A stretch of DNA of 64,000 nt. Origin: Mesorhabditis belari (lineage: Eukaryota > Nematoda > Chromadorea > Rhabditida > Rhabditidae). The stretch is from positions 806,001 through 870,000 of the forward strand of contig CAUEEP010000904.1 of the NCBI GenBank assembly GCA_958450365.1. Reading direction: 5' to 3'. Position 1 is the first letter of the stretch. Each line of letters begins with the position of its first letter. The position numbers and the translations under genes are program-made. This document shows, one piece after another, positions 1 through 11,692 of this stretch. Under the pieces are notes generated by a model. That model had not been told where the DNA came from and ran no database searches. It was given only the letters and a program-made list of their open reading frames with translations.

Positions 1-211
1 TCTGGTACCCTTTATTCGCTTGGCTCAATCACTTTTTTAGTATTTATTTTGCAATGCTCATTTCATTCATTTGGCTTTATTCGTTGTGATCATCTTTTTC
101 ACTTTTGATGGGGTAAACTTTTGAAAAGTTAAAAGAATCAGTCAAAAGTTTATATACAAATTGAATTTCTTAACCATTTATAAGAGAAAACGGATGTTAT
201 TTATAATTTAG
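1..211. other. No gene recognised at left edge
   Basis: AT-rich sequence with no open frame I can support. It lies upstream of the first recognised TRAPPC12 exon, so it may be promoter, 5' UTR or intron. The TTTAG directly before the ATG at 212 looks like a splice acceptor, either cis, with more gene to the left, or a trans-splice site as in nematodes. Confidence 0.4.
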
Positions 212-3200
212 ATGTTAGATTCGGCTGCTGAAGACGAAGCACTGCTCGATTTTTGGCCTCAATCCTCTCGTTTGACAACGGCGCTAGGGGAAAATCGAGC
301 CGAACCACGACAGTACACTTTGCCCGGGATAAAGTAAGATAGTTTCGGCTAAATTTTTAGTAAAATCCATCTCTTACCCTTATTCCTTACTAACAATCGT
401 TTATAAACTTTAAAAAGGTAGTTTAAATCCTGTAACTCATTCATATTTCAATGTGTTCCTTTGCTCTTACCCTACCTATTAGTTTGACCGATAAGTCTTT
501 AGACACTTTTTTTCTACTACCATTTATAAATGACAAATTCACCAATTGATCAGAATAGAAAATGTTTATTATGCTTTTTTTCTATCTTTTTAAGAAAATT
601 TAGATCCATTTTCAACCAAATTCGAAATTGCAAAAAATCGTTTCTTTGTAAAATTCGATAAAAAGCTCTACAAGAAATCGCAAAGAAATCGGCTGAACAA
701 ATTATCCTGAAAGTTTGGCTATATACCTAACTTTTTGCGCTCTATCTTTTATCTATTGACATCAAGATAGATTTCCTTAGCTAAAAGTGTCTAAACCACA
801 TCATCGAGTCGTAACCTGGGATCTGGACCTAAATTGCCTAAATTGCGTCTTCGGGTCGTTTAAAAAGTTTAAAATCTAATTTTTAGACAGCACAGTCACT
901 TCGTCAGAACCCACAAAGCGTAAAAAAGACTTTCCGGCCGCAAATCGGTGAACCAAAGTGCCTAAATCGCGTCTTTGGGTGCCTTTTTTGATCACCCGAC
1001 TTCGCGCTCCCATAAAAAACCATAAACAAAACATTTTCAAAAGATTGAAACGTTATTTTGTAGAAAAATAGTAGGCCTTTCTAATGGAGCAACCATAAGT
1101 CAATCTAAAATTGACATAAATTGATTATTTCTAAATAGCTTTCAAATGAAATGTCTAAAGAATTATCGACCAACCTAATAATAATTGGGGATCTTTAGAA
1201 GTAACAGTAATCCGATTCTTCTTCTGTAATCGTTTTCAATTAGATTATACTTTGATAAACTTATAAGCATAATTGAATCTTAGATATGAGTTCCAATGTG
1301 AATCGATCCCGGATCAGGCCATGTCAAATATCTCACGAATCTCGAACACCACAGAGAATCTCGTAATTCTCGAGGCTTTGAAAAATCTAATAGTGAGTTT
1401 TTGGATAAGCATTTAGTTTTTGAAGATAAGATCAAGCTTTTTGAAAGCAAATTTTCACCTTTCAGAAAGATGGCCACTTTGAAATTACGTTATGGAAGAG
1501 CTCTGAAGTGCTAACGAAGCGAGGACATGGAATGGGAACACTCGGAATATCGAGAAAGATTTCCACTTTTGTCTACAAGGTTAGGAAAGCAAGTAAATCA
1601 AAATCTATTATCTAATTTCAGTTTTGGTCGTTACGCTTTCAAATGATGTGGGCTATGAAGAAATATTTGGAGATCGCTGATGAGATTGCGCCTTTCGAAG
1701 AGTTGGACGCACCGGATCTCTTTTATGAATATGTGAAAGAAGCGGGGAGAAAAGGTTTGCTTAAAAACCCCTATTTTATTTATAAATATGCTATTTCCTG
1801 GGATTTTACCGTAATTTTAACCATTTTCAGGTTCAATGGTCCCTTTTGCGATTCGAATGATTCACGCCGAGATTCTAAGAATGACCCCATTCCCCTGGAA
1901 ATCCATTGAACGAATTCAACGGTTAGAAGAAAATATTGAAAAGGTGAGAAAATTGTAAAGCCATTGGATTGGTCCGTAATTAATAATTCAAAATTGAAAA
2001 GCCATTCGATTAGTCCATAAGTCACGGCAAAGAAAGGAAAGTTCTGCCTTTAATGTTTTTCACTAAAAGAGACAACAGACTTTCTTTATTTTAAAACACT
2101 TTCATTAATTGCGCATGCTTTCTTATTTCTTTATCAACTACTTCTTTTGTTGTTCAGTTTAAATTTACCAAATGGGCATATTCAGCATGTTATGCTATTT
2201 GAGTTCGATAAATGTTCATCTTAAAGCCTAGTCCTAGAAGATAACAAAAGTATATGCTCATGACTCCCTCTCCAAGACTATCTGTCATCGATGGTTTCAC
2301 AAGTTTAAAAATGGGGACAAATCTTTGAAAGACTGCTGGAAGTTGTTATTGAGAGTTATTGAATACTGGGAGTACTGAGTTACTGGATAGCAAGCAATGA
2401 CCCAACTCTCAACTATACAACACTCGACTACAGAATCTGGCCAAAGCTCTCGAGTAAATAGACCAAATCTGAAAAAAGTAATATTGCAGTATAGTGCTAA
2501 ACTGACTCGCTCTACAGCCCTGGACTAAGAACTTCTACCGCACCCAGCATACCGTAAATCTACTATATAATTGAGGCTGACTCTCTGTCCGTCCATCTGT
2601 CACACTCTGGATCTCGGCTCAACATGAACCGATTTTGATACAGTTTTTTTGTTAGAAAGGAAATGAAAAATTAATAGGTACATCCTTTTTGAACAAAAAA
2701 AAGTTATCATCATCTAAGGGTATTTCCTGGGCAAAATAGCCGTCAGCTCGCTCCTATAGAGGGGGGACTTCTATTAGAGTATTTACGGTATTCCCCAGAT
2801 CTAGCTCCATCAGATTATCATTTATTTCGGCCAATAGAAAATTCTGTAGTTGGAGAGCACTTTGAAGATGAAAAAGATGATAAAAATGGGCACAGAACTA
2901 GTTTAACTCAAAATCGAAGATTTTTACGAGAGAGGAATTCACCTTCTACCAGTAGAATGAGCATCGGTTATTGAAAAAGATGGAAACGATTTTGATTGAT
3001 TTAGATGGTTTTATTGAATAAATATTTCTGTTTGAAATTGATTCATTACGGCCAATCCAATAGATTATAACAATTTTAGACACTTTTAACCAATTTAACA
3101 GTTTTAGATTATCAACGAAATGTCTTCTGCAAGTAATACAAAAGGTTTCGAGTTGTGGAAACGACGACAACAAGCGGTGTTGACGCTAAAGTTGAGAACG

Positions 3201-4634
3201 CTTCATCATTTAGAGGTGGGATTTTAGAACTTGCCATAATTGCTTGAACTTGCCATAATTTTCTTACTTGCTCAAACAAATGGATAAATCTAACGAGTTT
3301 TAGGAATATGCAAACGCTGTTCAAGTGGGAAGACAAATGGTGGAAAACTCAAAATCAAACGAGGAAAAAGCTGAGATATTGAGAGGGATTGTGAGAATCG
3401 CGATGACAGTCGGAGATGAGAAAACACTCGAATCAGCCTTGTCAGAAACGGCTCCACTATCACAGAAACACCTACTTTTACACAAGTAAGATAATTCTCT
3501 ACTCAACAATTAAATTTAATTGCAATTCAAATATCCTAAAGTTTCTTTTTACTTATCAAATCTTATTTAGAGCTTATCGAGCAATTTTTCATGGCAGCTT
3601 TGCTCATGCGATTGATTATCTTCAGAAAGCGGTCGATGGCGGCGATACGAGTCCACAAGTGAGTGCATATTTAAATAAAGTTCAAGAAATTTAAAACAAG
3701 ACAAATTATTTGAAACTTGGAATAGAAATAATGAATCTAAAAGCTATCCCGGTCGATAAGCGTTGATTTTGACGTTTTTGTCAATGAAAACGAGTGGCGT
3801 CTTTCCTTTTGCAGTGTCTTTCTTTTCCAAACTCCACCCCAAATCATCAATCCTTTCGGAAAAAAGGATCCTCGCCCGGATTTTTCGTTTCAAAATATGT
3901 TCTCTTAATCTGGGGGTATCAGTTGATAATGGTTTTGTGGATTGGAAGCAACTTCAACAGTAAAAATTGTTTCGTTAGGCCACAAGACATCCTCAATGCG
4001 AGCCATTTTGAGTGGCGGGGAGTTAACCCATATGTACCGAATAAAGTCAAAAAAGAAAAGAAATCATCCTTGTGACAATAGCTTGATGATTCCTTTCCAA
4101 CTTTGGAGTCCCCTTCTTCAACTCGCACTCCGGGCAAAGTTTAACAAAGAAATTGGAAGTAGATCCTAGAAATTGAAACAAAAAAAACAAACAAGCAAAC
4201 AAACAAGCAAACAAACGAGAAAATCTAATTGACAAATTGGCTAGCCGATATGCTTTCATAGCAAATCGACTAGCAATTCTAGGTCACGCTTTTGAAATTG
4301 TCAGCAAAATAGATTTTTGATCGTTGAATGGATCAAATTGGCTGAAAAAGCAAATCGACCACGACATATAGACTTATGAGCTTTCGATTTTAAAGTTGAT
4401 TATCAACATTTCATCTGCTATCGAAAGCAACGCCTAAAACAAAACTTTGCGTTTCAGGTGATCAACACGCTAGCCGTATGCCATTTATACAATGGAGCTC
4501 CATCAATTGGAGTGCAGAAGTTGTTGGAGACGCAAGGCGGTGTCTCGGAAACAATGAAAACGAATGTGATCAGCTTGAGTGAAGTCTCCTATTCGGCCAA
4601 AGACAAAGCAGCACTTTTAGCCAGAATTCATTAG
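212..4634 (+). CDS. TRAPPC12: TRAPPC12-like TRAPP complex subunit, nine exons
   Basis: Exons I place at 212-333, 1284-1392, 1466-1579, 1622-1754, 1831-1943, 3108-3215, 3304-3485, 3571-3658 and 4458-4634. All introns are GT-AG and all phases agree, giving about 381 residues ending at TAG 4632-4634. The segments LTKRGHGMG, LDAPDLFYEY, GSMVPFAIRMIHAE and ELWKRRQQAVLTLK line up with the human TRAPPC12 C-terminal half as I remember it, followed by TPR-like helices (AYRAIFHGSFAHAIDYLQKA, VINTLAVCHLYNGA). The family tethers ER-Golgi vesicles in the TRAPP complex, in the cytoplasm. The product is shorter than the roughly 735-residue human protein. Either the N-terminal half is absent, or it lies left of the window; an acceptor-like AG precedes ATG 212. 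Introns 1, 5 and 8 are large, and intron 5 holds a mariner relic. Exons 1 and 2 are less certain than the rest. Confidence 0.85.
580..810 (-). repeat. Decayed relic of the 523-bp MITE family (intron 1)
   Basis: The stretch ending GTGTCTAAACCACATCATCG, with the preceding run about a TATTGACATCAAGATAG motif, matches the interior of the MITEs at 37574 and 45943 in reverse orientation. A shorter fragment recurs at 9628-9660. It is too diverged to define ends. Confidence 0.5.
2240..2990 (+). pseudogene. Mariner transposase relic in TRAPPC12 intron 5
   Basis: Three in-order pieces are visible. The first, around 2255-2330, is an N-terminal helix-turn-helix fragment (LSKTICHRWFHKFKNGD). The second is a frameshifted middle at about 2388-2540. 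The third is the C-terminal motif YSPDLAPSDYHLFRP at about 2791-2840. The middle is deleted and interrupted by another repeat at 2556-2785. The DD34D-type signature before the last motif cannot be read. It is a dead copy within an intron. Confidence 0.75.
2556..2785. repeat. Dispersed CTACTATATA/CTGTCCGTCC element inside the mariner relic
   Basis: It starts with CTACTATATAATTGAGGCTG and a GTCCGTCC run. Related pieces occur near 12155, 22970, 23560 and 39240, always linking TATATAGTAGAT with GTCT/GTCC repeats. It separates two mariner fragments, so it probably inserted after the mariner. Confidence 0.5.
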
Positions 4635-5352
4635 CTACTTAAATTTGTTTAAATCTAAAATAATTGATCTGCTCTTGTGTTTTGTGCTTAAACACTGAAA
4701 ACACTGTCATTTCTGGCTCATTCACCTTTCAGTTTTAGCCGAAAAACAGAGTTGAGTGTGCCAGAAAGGCTGCGTTTTTATTTGTTTAAAATTCAAATTC
4801 AAAAATTCATTGTTAGCAAATCATTGCCCGAGCTATTGTGTCTTCACATTTATCTATTTGCCTGCCCATTACGTACCCAGTGTTACAAGGTGTCTATATC
4901 TACAATGCTTACTTAGAAATCTATTTTGTTTTCGATATTTATTTAATTTATTTATTTATTAAATATTTATCACAAACTATAGCTACAAAACGTTTTCCTC
5001 GATACACGCCTCTTGGGGTATACATCGCCACAAAGTGTCGTACATGTAACCTAAAATAAAATTCATGACGACAATTTTGACAACAAGAGCTATTTTAGAA
5101 AAGCTAGCTATTAGGTTCGCAAGTTATAAACGATCGTTTTTTGGTAATGTGTTTTCTGAAAAAATGGCTTATCCAATCAAAAAACGATTTGCTTGATTCA
5201 AAAGCCCTATCCTTAGTCTACAAAATGGCTTTTTTGAATTTTTGAAAATTGTTTTATTTTAGAACTTTTTCAGGCATTTTAATGTAAGAGTTGAAAATCC
5301 TGGTTTCTAGCATTCATGAGCTAATATATTTTTGAGTGATTGCATACTTTTT
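4635..5352. other. TRAPPC12 3' region, no further gene seen
   Basis: AT-rich sequence after the TRAPPC12 stop. The first clear AATAAA is at 5055-5060. No coding exon or structured repeat is supported. Confidence 0.5.
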
Positions 5353-5585
5353 AAAATAAAACGCTTCATCGATTACATAGTTTCCCAAAATTTCAGAAAA
5401 ATCGAATCTTCGGAAGGTTGATTTTCAAATTAGACTCAAAATGCAATTTTGTGCTAATTGAATCCATTTTCGTTTGAATTTAAGGAAGATTAAAAAAAAA
5501 GATTAAAAGAAAGAGAACGGTTCGATCAATTGGATTGTTCTGAAATTTTGGGAAACTATGTAATCGATGAAGCGTTTTATTTTTA
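5353..5585. repeat. Foldback (inverted-repeat) element, about 230 bp
   Basis: The left arm AAAACGCTTCATCGATTACA (from about 5357) is repeated in reverse complement at the right end (TGTAATCGATGAAGCGTTTT, about 5560-5579). Complementarity continues inward through TAGTTTCCCAAAATTTCAGA. The arms are about 50 bases and the centre is diverged. This is consistent with a MITE. Confidence 0.75.
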
Positions 5586-6051
5586 GAAAAGTCAAAGAAT
5601 ATGTCCTATTTACGAAGTCGAAGCTTCAAAAAATCGGGTCAAACCAGCCAAGACAGACCAAGCCAAGAGAGGCACTGTCTTCTCATTTTAGGATGACCAG
5701 ACCTGAAGCTGGGCCAAGTTAAGCTGTATTTTGTTCATTTATAACATTTTAGTCGTCTATTACGCCACAGACTAGGTCCGGACCAGTGGCCTAACCTGGT
5801 TTACTTGGCCTTCTGGACACCTTTTGTACATCTTTGCTATCGTTGGTGGGGATGAAATCTCGCTATTTTTCCGATTGATCCATAAACTCGTAAATAAAAC
5901 GAAAGTGGGGGGTTTTTTTGTGAAACTGATAACGTCAAGAACACTTTTCCGAAAACAATGAAAACGAGCTTCCTCACTTTCAATTATTTCGAAATTTTGG
6001 CAACTTTTGCTGTAGCCATTGACATTTGCGATGATCTTCCAAATCCCACCT
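5586..6051. other. Intergenic, nothing recognised
   Basis: I see no splice-supported exon and no tandem repeat in this stretch. It precedes the mariner pseudogene, whose left terminal repeat may lie here but could not be found. Confidence 0.4.
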
Positions 6052-7600
6052 GGACATCTGCCACACGCTATGTTATACAAATTTCTACAAGGACATAAGG
6101 ACTACCAGTGTTCAGCTAATATTAAAAATGTTGATGTGGAAGGATCAGCTCCAATAAGGACATGTGCAGACTGGTTTGCTAAATTCCATTCTGGGGATAT
6201 CCTCGAAGACAAAGGTCATCCAGCAGTTCAGCTGGATAATGCCAAGTTGCTCGAAATTTTTCAAAACAACAACAAGCTTTCTTCTAAGTTAGTAGTTGAT
6301 CATACAATAATACTCGAAAGTTGCATACACTTGGGTTTAAATCGAAAATAGAGACCTGGATTCCACACGATTGAACGGACACCCAGAAATGGCAACGCGT
6401 CAGAAAGCAGCGCCGCTCATCTTTCTCAATTCAAGCGCAAATCGTTTTTACTCCGTACACGAGAGGAAAATGGATTTCTAGCTGTCAACATTCGGTGAAA
6501 GCGTCAATTGGTTACTGAGGGGAGAAGCCCGAACTCGACGTCCAACCAAATGTGCATGAGAAGTTTATGCTCTCGGTGCTCTGGGATTTGGAAGAGCCTA
6601 TCTACTAGGAACTTTTGGATAGCAAGACAACAAGTGCATGAGAAGAAGCTTATGCTCTCGGCGTTCTGGGATTTGGAAGAGCCTATCTACTAGGAACTTT
6701 TGGATAGCAAGACAACAAGTGCATGAGAAGAAGCTTATGCTCTCGGCGTTCTGGGATTTGGAAGAGCCTATCTACTAGGAACTTTTGGATAGCAAGACAA
6801 CAAGTGCATGAGAAGAAGCTTATGCTCTCGGTGCTCTGGGATTTGGAACTTTTCTACTTATCTACTGGAAACTTTTGGATAGCAAGACAACACTCAACGA
6901 AATCAAATACTCCGAGCAACTTAAAAAGTCAGCCAGACAAAAGAGAAAAGACTTTGCCAGAAAAATCAGTGCCGCTCATCTTTCTCGATACGAGCGCAAA
7001 TCTTTTTTATCCCGTATTGTGACGGGGATGAAAATGGATTCTAATTGTCAACTTTCGGAGAAGGCGGCAATGGGTTGCTGAGGGGGAAAAGCCTAAACCC
7101 GACGTCAAGCCAAATGTGCATGAGAAGAAGTTTATGCTCTCGGTGTTCTGGGATTTTGAAGAGTCTATCTATTGAGAACTTTTCGATAGCAAAACAACGT
7201 TCAACTTAATCAAATACTCGGAGCAACTTAAAAAGTCAGCCAAATCTTTGCCAGAGAAAAGCTCACAAAGAGAAAAATCATTCTTTAACATGATAATGCT
7301 AGACCGCATGTTTCAAAGATGCCTCGTCCTACACTAAACTCTCTTGGATGAAAGGTGATGGCCCATTTGGCATACAGCTCTGGCCATGCACCTTCTGATT
7401 ACTTTTTCCGGGCGATGAGCAATGATTTGACAAACAAACACTTTGATTCCGAAGAAGAGGTCAAAAAGTGGCTGACAGATTGGTTTGTGTCAAAACTGAA
7501 GATTTTCTACGAGAAAAGCATTTGATTTCTATCAGTAAAATGGGCTTAAGTCATTCAAGATAATGAAGAATATTTAGAAAGATTGCATGTCAAATATTGA
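6052..7600 (+). pseudogene. Mariner transposase pseudogene
   Basis: A dead Tc1/mariner-superfamily transposase. The N-terminal DNA-binding part reads from 6076 (MLYKFLQGH, then RTCADWFAKFHSGD around 6160-6198, then stop at 6349). The central part repeats LMLSVLWDLEEPIYYELLDS-like text. The C-terminal part includes GHAPSDYFFRAMSNDLTNK and EEEVKKWLTDWFVSK near 7385-7490, and ends with DNEEYLE near 7560-7580. Several stops and frameshifts break it. The middle carries an 85-bp tandem amplification. It abuts the 3' side of the TIL gene on the opposite strand. Confidence 0.88.
6552..6890 (+). repeat. 85-bp tandem duplication inside the mariner pseudogene
   Basis: GTGCATGAGAAG recurs at about 6552, 6634, 6719 and 6804, spacings of 82, 85 and 85 bases. 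The units are nearly identical, so the expansion is younger than the decay of the transposase. A further single copy of the original segment lies near 7117. Confidence 0.85.
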
Positions 7601-7680
7601 ACAAATCAATTGTTGATTTTTAGCGACATTTCATACCCACCAATTTCAATATTTCGGTCCGAGATGAAAGCAACGTATTT

Positions 7681-8133
7681 TCATATAAAACTTTCTGAAA
7701 ACCGACCATCTTTACACGTGCACCCGGTGTAGCAAGCGGTATTACATGGTTCCGCATGGAAATCACAGTGTTTACACTTCGGGTCCAGTCCACAATCCCT
7801 CCACACCTCGTTGGCATTTGGGCATCTTTGCTCTAATTGATCGTCTGGAAAAAGTCTGATAGAAGAAGACTGATAGAACTGATAGACAAAAGGAACTGAT
7901 AGACAAAAGGGACTGATAGAATGGAAATAATAAGTAAAATCACGTTATCTTCGTGCAACAAAAGTTTAGTTTTTGCTTTAAAATTGCTTTTTTAGATTAG
8001 ATTTTAGATTTTAGACTTTTTTAGACACAGAAATAGATTTAAAAGGTTTACCTGTAGCTTGTGGAGAATCTCTTCTGCTCGCAAAAACAATAGCTGACAA
8101 GAATAACAAATGGATTAGGCTAGAAGTGTGCAT
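7681..8133 (-). CDS. Secreted TIL-domain (trypsin-inhibitor-like) protein, two exons, apparently 3' truncated
   Basis: Exon 1 (8133-8052) encodes a signal peptide, MHTSSLIHLLFLSAIVFAS, followed by a short linker. Exon 2 (7844-7681) joins in phase and reads CPNANEVWRDCG, KCKHC, PCNTAC, YTGCTCKDGRF, then stop TGA 7683-7681. The CxxNE, CG and GCxCKxG pattern is typical of TIL domains, the Ascaris-type inhibitors of serine proteases, which act outside the cell. Eight of the usual ten cysteines are present and the last two are missing. The domain may be completed by an unseen exon or be truly truncated. The mariner pseudogene ends about 80 bases downstream, so insertion could have removed the end. 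The family call is firm and the gene's integrity is not. Confidence 0.75.
7855..7930 (+). repeat. Short tandem repeat in TIL intron
   Basis: Repeats of GAACTGATAGACAAAAG lie within the 207-base intron of the TIL gene. Confidence 0.7.
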
Positions 8134-8159
8134 CAATTATCAAATAGGGAATAAGTTTT

Positions 8160-8310
8160 AAGAATTGGCTTTGTAAAGAATTGGCTTTGCAAAGAATTGG
8201 CTTTGTAAAGTGGCTTTGTAAAGAATTGGCTTTGTAAAGAATTGGCTTTGTAAAGTTGGCTTTGTAAAGTGGCTTTGCAAAGAATCGCTTTGTAAAGAAT
8301 TGGCTTCTTC
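8160..8310. repeat. 16-bp minisatellite
   Basis: About nine imperfect copies of AGAATTGGCTTTGTAA lie upstream of the TIL start. Confidence 0.85.
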
Positions 8311-8893
8311 AGTTGAAAACCTTTTGAATATCGCTGAATTCAAGGATTGATCTGGATTGGACTGGATTGGACTCTGTTTTGGCCCCACAAAACACCTTTA
8401 AATCCGAATGACCACAAAAAAGTCAACGTGTAACAAGGCGAATAAATAATTTTTTCAAAATCTCTGCGGTTTGGAAATCGAAATGAAATTGAAAATTGCA
8501 GAGAAACGAGAGAAATCCGAAAAAAAGAGCAGAGAGAAAGCTGGGGGAAAAAAGTCGCACAAAGCCAATTGAAAATTTGCCTTTTGTGCGCTGATCACTG
8601 AAATTTTTCAATACTAGGTCACGTTTTTGTCAGCAAAACAGCTTTTTGATTGTTGAGTGGATCAAATTTTCGTCATGAATTCGTCAGCTCTGATCGGTTG
8701 GATTTACCAGTCGTTAACGGCCTTTCAAAAGAACATTGCTAGCAATTCGCTAGCAATTCCCTAGCAATTCGCTAGCAAACTTTTCCAACTCAAGTAAGTG
8801 AAACTTTAAAGAGTGACTCGGTGATTGTACTAGATTTTACTAAACACAGTAACCTACAGAATTATAATTTAAACTGGGATACGGTAGCTGAAG

Positions 8894-9442
8894 CATGCTT
8901 AAGAGCTTCTCAATTAGGATGCTTAAGAGCTTCTCGATCAGGATGCTTAAGAGCTTCTCAGGATGCTTAAGAGCTCTCAATCAGGATGCTTAAGAGCTTC
9001 TCAATTAGGATGCTTAAGAGCTTCTCAATCAGGATGCTTAAGAGCTTCTCGATCAGGATGCTTAAGAGCTTCTCAATTAGGATGCTTAAGAGCTTCTCAA
9101 TTAGGATGCTTAAGAGCTTCTCGACAGGATGCTAAGAGCTTCTCAACAGGATGCTTAAGAGCTTCCGATCAGGATGCTAAGAGCTTCTCAATTAGGATGC
9201 TAAGAGCTTCTCAACAGGATCTAAGAGCTTCTCAATTAGGATGCTAAGAGCTTCTCAATCAGGATGCTAAGAGCTTCTCGACAGGATGCAAGAGCTTCCA
9301 ATAGGATGCTAAGAGCTTCCAATTAGGAGCTAAGAGCTTCTCGATCAGGATGCTTAAGAGCTTCTCAATCAGGATGCTTAAGAGCTTCTCGATCAGGATG
9401 CTTAAGAGCTTCTCAATTAGGATGCTTAAGAGCTTCTCAATC
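8894..9442. repeat. 24-bp minisatellite
   Basis: More than twenty copies of a unit beginning ATGCTTAAGAGCTTCTCAAT, with variants ATTAGG, ATCAGG and shortened forms. The middle (about 9120-9320) is the most degraded and both ends are cleaner. Confidence 0.92.
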
Positions 9443-9946
9443 GCTACAAAAGCGAAAGAATAGGTGAACTATCATTTCGCTTTGCAACTTAAAACCACTC
9501 CTGGTTTTGACTCAGCTACCATATCCAGCTAGTAGATTTTACAATACCATAATAACCTATGAAATTGCAGCTTAAGTCAACTTACCGTAGCTAGAACATA
9601 CTTTAGAGTTACTGTTCGGATAGGTTTCCTTAGCTAAAGTGTCTAAACCACATCATCGAACCGTCGCCCTTTCTGACTACCCGACTTCATGCTCCCAAAA
9701 AAATTCGGTACTTGTCGGTTATACATCCACAAAGACTCATCTCGTGAAGCATCCCCATTCGAGTCTTCTCGGTTATCGATTTTCGTTCGACTGATCGACT
9801 GATCACTTCAGACGAGCACTCTACTTCACTGAACATAATCACCCCTCACAAGTTGCCAGCTTCTTGCTTATTGAGTTGAGTCTCTGTGGAGGTATAATCT
9901 ACAAGTACCCGAGTATCGTTACCGTTTCTCTTCAAACAGTGCTAAG

Positions 9947-10382
9947 ATAGCGCCTCGAAAGGTAGCGCCTCGAAAGGTAGCGCCTCGAAAGGTAGCGCCT
10001 CGAAAGGTAGCGCCTCGAAAGGTAGCGCCTCGAAAGGTAGCGCCTCGAAGGTAGCGCCTCGAAGGTAGCGCCTCGAAGGTAGCGCCTCGAAGGTAGCGCC
10101 TCGAAGGTAGCGCCTCGAAAGGTAGCGCCCTCGAAAGGTAGCGCCTCGAAAGGTAGCGCCTCGAAAGGTAGCGCCTCGAAAGGTAGCGCCTCGAAAGGTA
10201 GCGCCTCGAAAGGTAGCGCCTCGAAAGGTAGCGCCTCGAAAGGTAGCGCCTCGAAAGGTAGCGCCTCGAAAGGTAGCGCCTCGAAAGGTAGCGCCTCGAA
10301 AGGTAGCGCCTCGAAAGGTAGCGCCTCGAAAGGTAGCGCCTCGAAAGGTAGCGCCTCGAAAGGTAGTGCCTCGAAAGGTAGC
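9947..10382. repeat. 15-bp minisatellite GGTAGCGCCTCGAAA
   Basis: About 29 nearly perfect head-to-tail copies. A block near 10041-10110 has 14-bp units that lack one A. The reverse strand stays open across most of it (repeat peptide LPFEA), but I treat that as a by-product of the 15-base period. Confidence 0.93.
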
Positions 10383-10385
10383 ACC

Positions 10386-11262
10386 ATATATGTCGTAGCC
10401 GATAGCTCTTTCAATCGATTTGCTATGAAATCAGATCGGCTTTGCTTTGATAGATTTTCGCTAGCCGAAAAGTACGAAAAGGAACGAAAAGACTTTCTGG
10501 AAAGCTTAATAGATTCAAACTTGAAAATAAAGCTTTCAATTGGAAAATGAAAGTAGTGTTCCTGCAAAATTTAGTCAATCCAGCTCTAAATGAAAAGCTC
10601 TATTTTCGTTCTTATCAATCAAAAGATCAGAAAAAAAGTGGATACCTTTCCAAGAACATCGAAGATTATCGACCACTTTCCCCTATTTGTCAGCTGATTC
10701 GAAAGCTGATTCAAAAGTTGATTTTCTCTTTGCCTAATTTTCGAAACGATTTCTTTTTCCGGTGTGGATGGATGGCTATAAACGTTTTTTGTTTGGGCAG
10801 ACACGTCACACACATCGAGAGGACTCATTTTGAACGGACGTTTGGATGTTTGGATGGTTGGAAATGGAATAACAAGGATGATGATTGGATTGTAAATATT
10901 TCAAAACATGTAAACCTTTTTGCAGACATATTCTTGTACGTTTTAAGCGTGAAAACAAGAGTTTAAGTCTTTCTTCAGATTTCTTCAAATGTGGACAAAT
11001 GATTTGAAAAAACTGCCGTCATTTGTCCGTCACTTCGAACAAAAGTCTTGGCTCTTGTCCGTTATTTTTGTCTTGAGCTTTAACTCATTCATTTGCAATT
11101 TTTGTTCATCTTTCAATAATCTCTTTAAACTTTGCATCAATCCTTTTGATAATCTTTTATCCTATTGAAAATCCAAAAAAAAATCATTCATAAAACCTGT
11201 GGATTGGCAAGAGGCAAATGAAAAGAAAATGAATATGCAAATTTTACGGATTCAAATTGATT
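10386..11262. other. Unassigned intergenic stretch
   Basis: It includes an open frame at 10547-10966 (+) with no recognisable domain and no splice support. Base composition does not differ clearly from the surroundings, so I do not call a gene. Confidence 0.35.
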
Positions 11263-11264
11263 AG

Positions 11265-11692
11265 TATCCATTTTGGGGGTGGGACAAATGCGACCTTTTT
11301 TTGCGCACCTGAACATTTGCGCACCTTTTTTTTGCTGGAAAAGGCCTTAGGAAAGGTCGTAGATCTTCGGAAATGTTTTCATACAAGGGAATCGTATGCA
11401 TAGATTCAGAATTTCGACAAATCAGACTTCGCTGACACGTCAAATTTGGGCTAAGAGGCAAAAACTGCGAAAAAGTGTTAAGTTGCGTAGTTTTTGCCTT
11501 TTAGCCCAAATTTGACGTGTCAGCGAGGTCTGATTTGTCGAAATTCGGAATCTACGCATACGATTCCCTTCTATGAAAACGTTTTTGAAGCTCTACGACC
11601 TTTCCTAAGGCCTTTTCCAGCAAAAAAAAAGGTGCGCAAATGTCCAGGTGCGCAAAAAAAGGTCGCATTTGTCCCACCCCCTCCATTTTCTC
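11265..11692. mobile_element. Foldback element, about 430 bp, arms about 200 bp
   Basis: The left arm begins GGGGGTGGGACAAATGCGAC and the right arm ends in its reverse complement, GTCGCATTTGTCCCACCCCC. Complementarity runs through GTGCGCAAA, GGCCTTAGGAAAGG and TGACGTGTCAGC to a short loop near 11466-11490. It is strongly hairpin-forming. No transposase is present, which is MITE-like. Confidence 0.88.

Noticed and set aside
9932..10567. Open frame of 211 codons on the - strand with LPFEA repeats
   Set aside because: It is only the 15-base minisatellite read in frame; no splice sites, no domain, and unit-length changes shift the frame.
10547..10966. 139-codon + strand frame
   Set aside because: No recognisable domain, no splice or neighbour support, and the overlapping - strand frames are similarly open.
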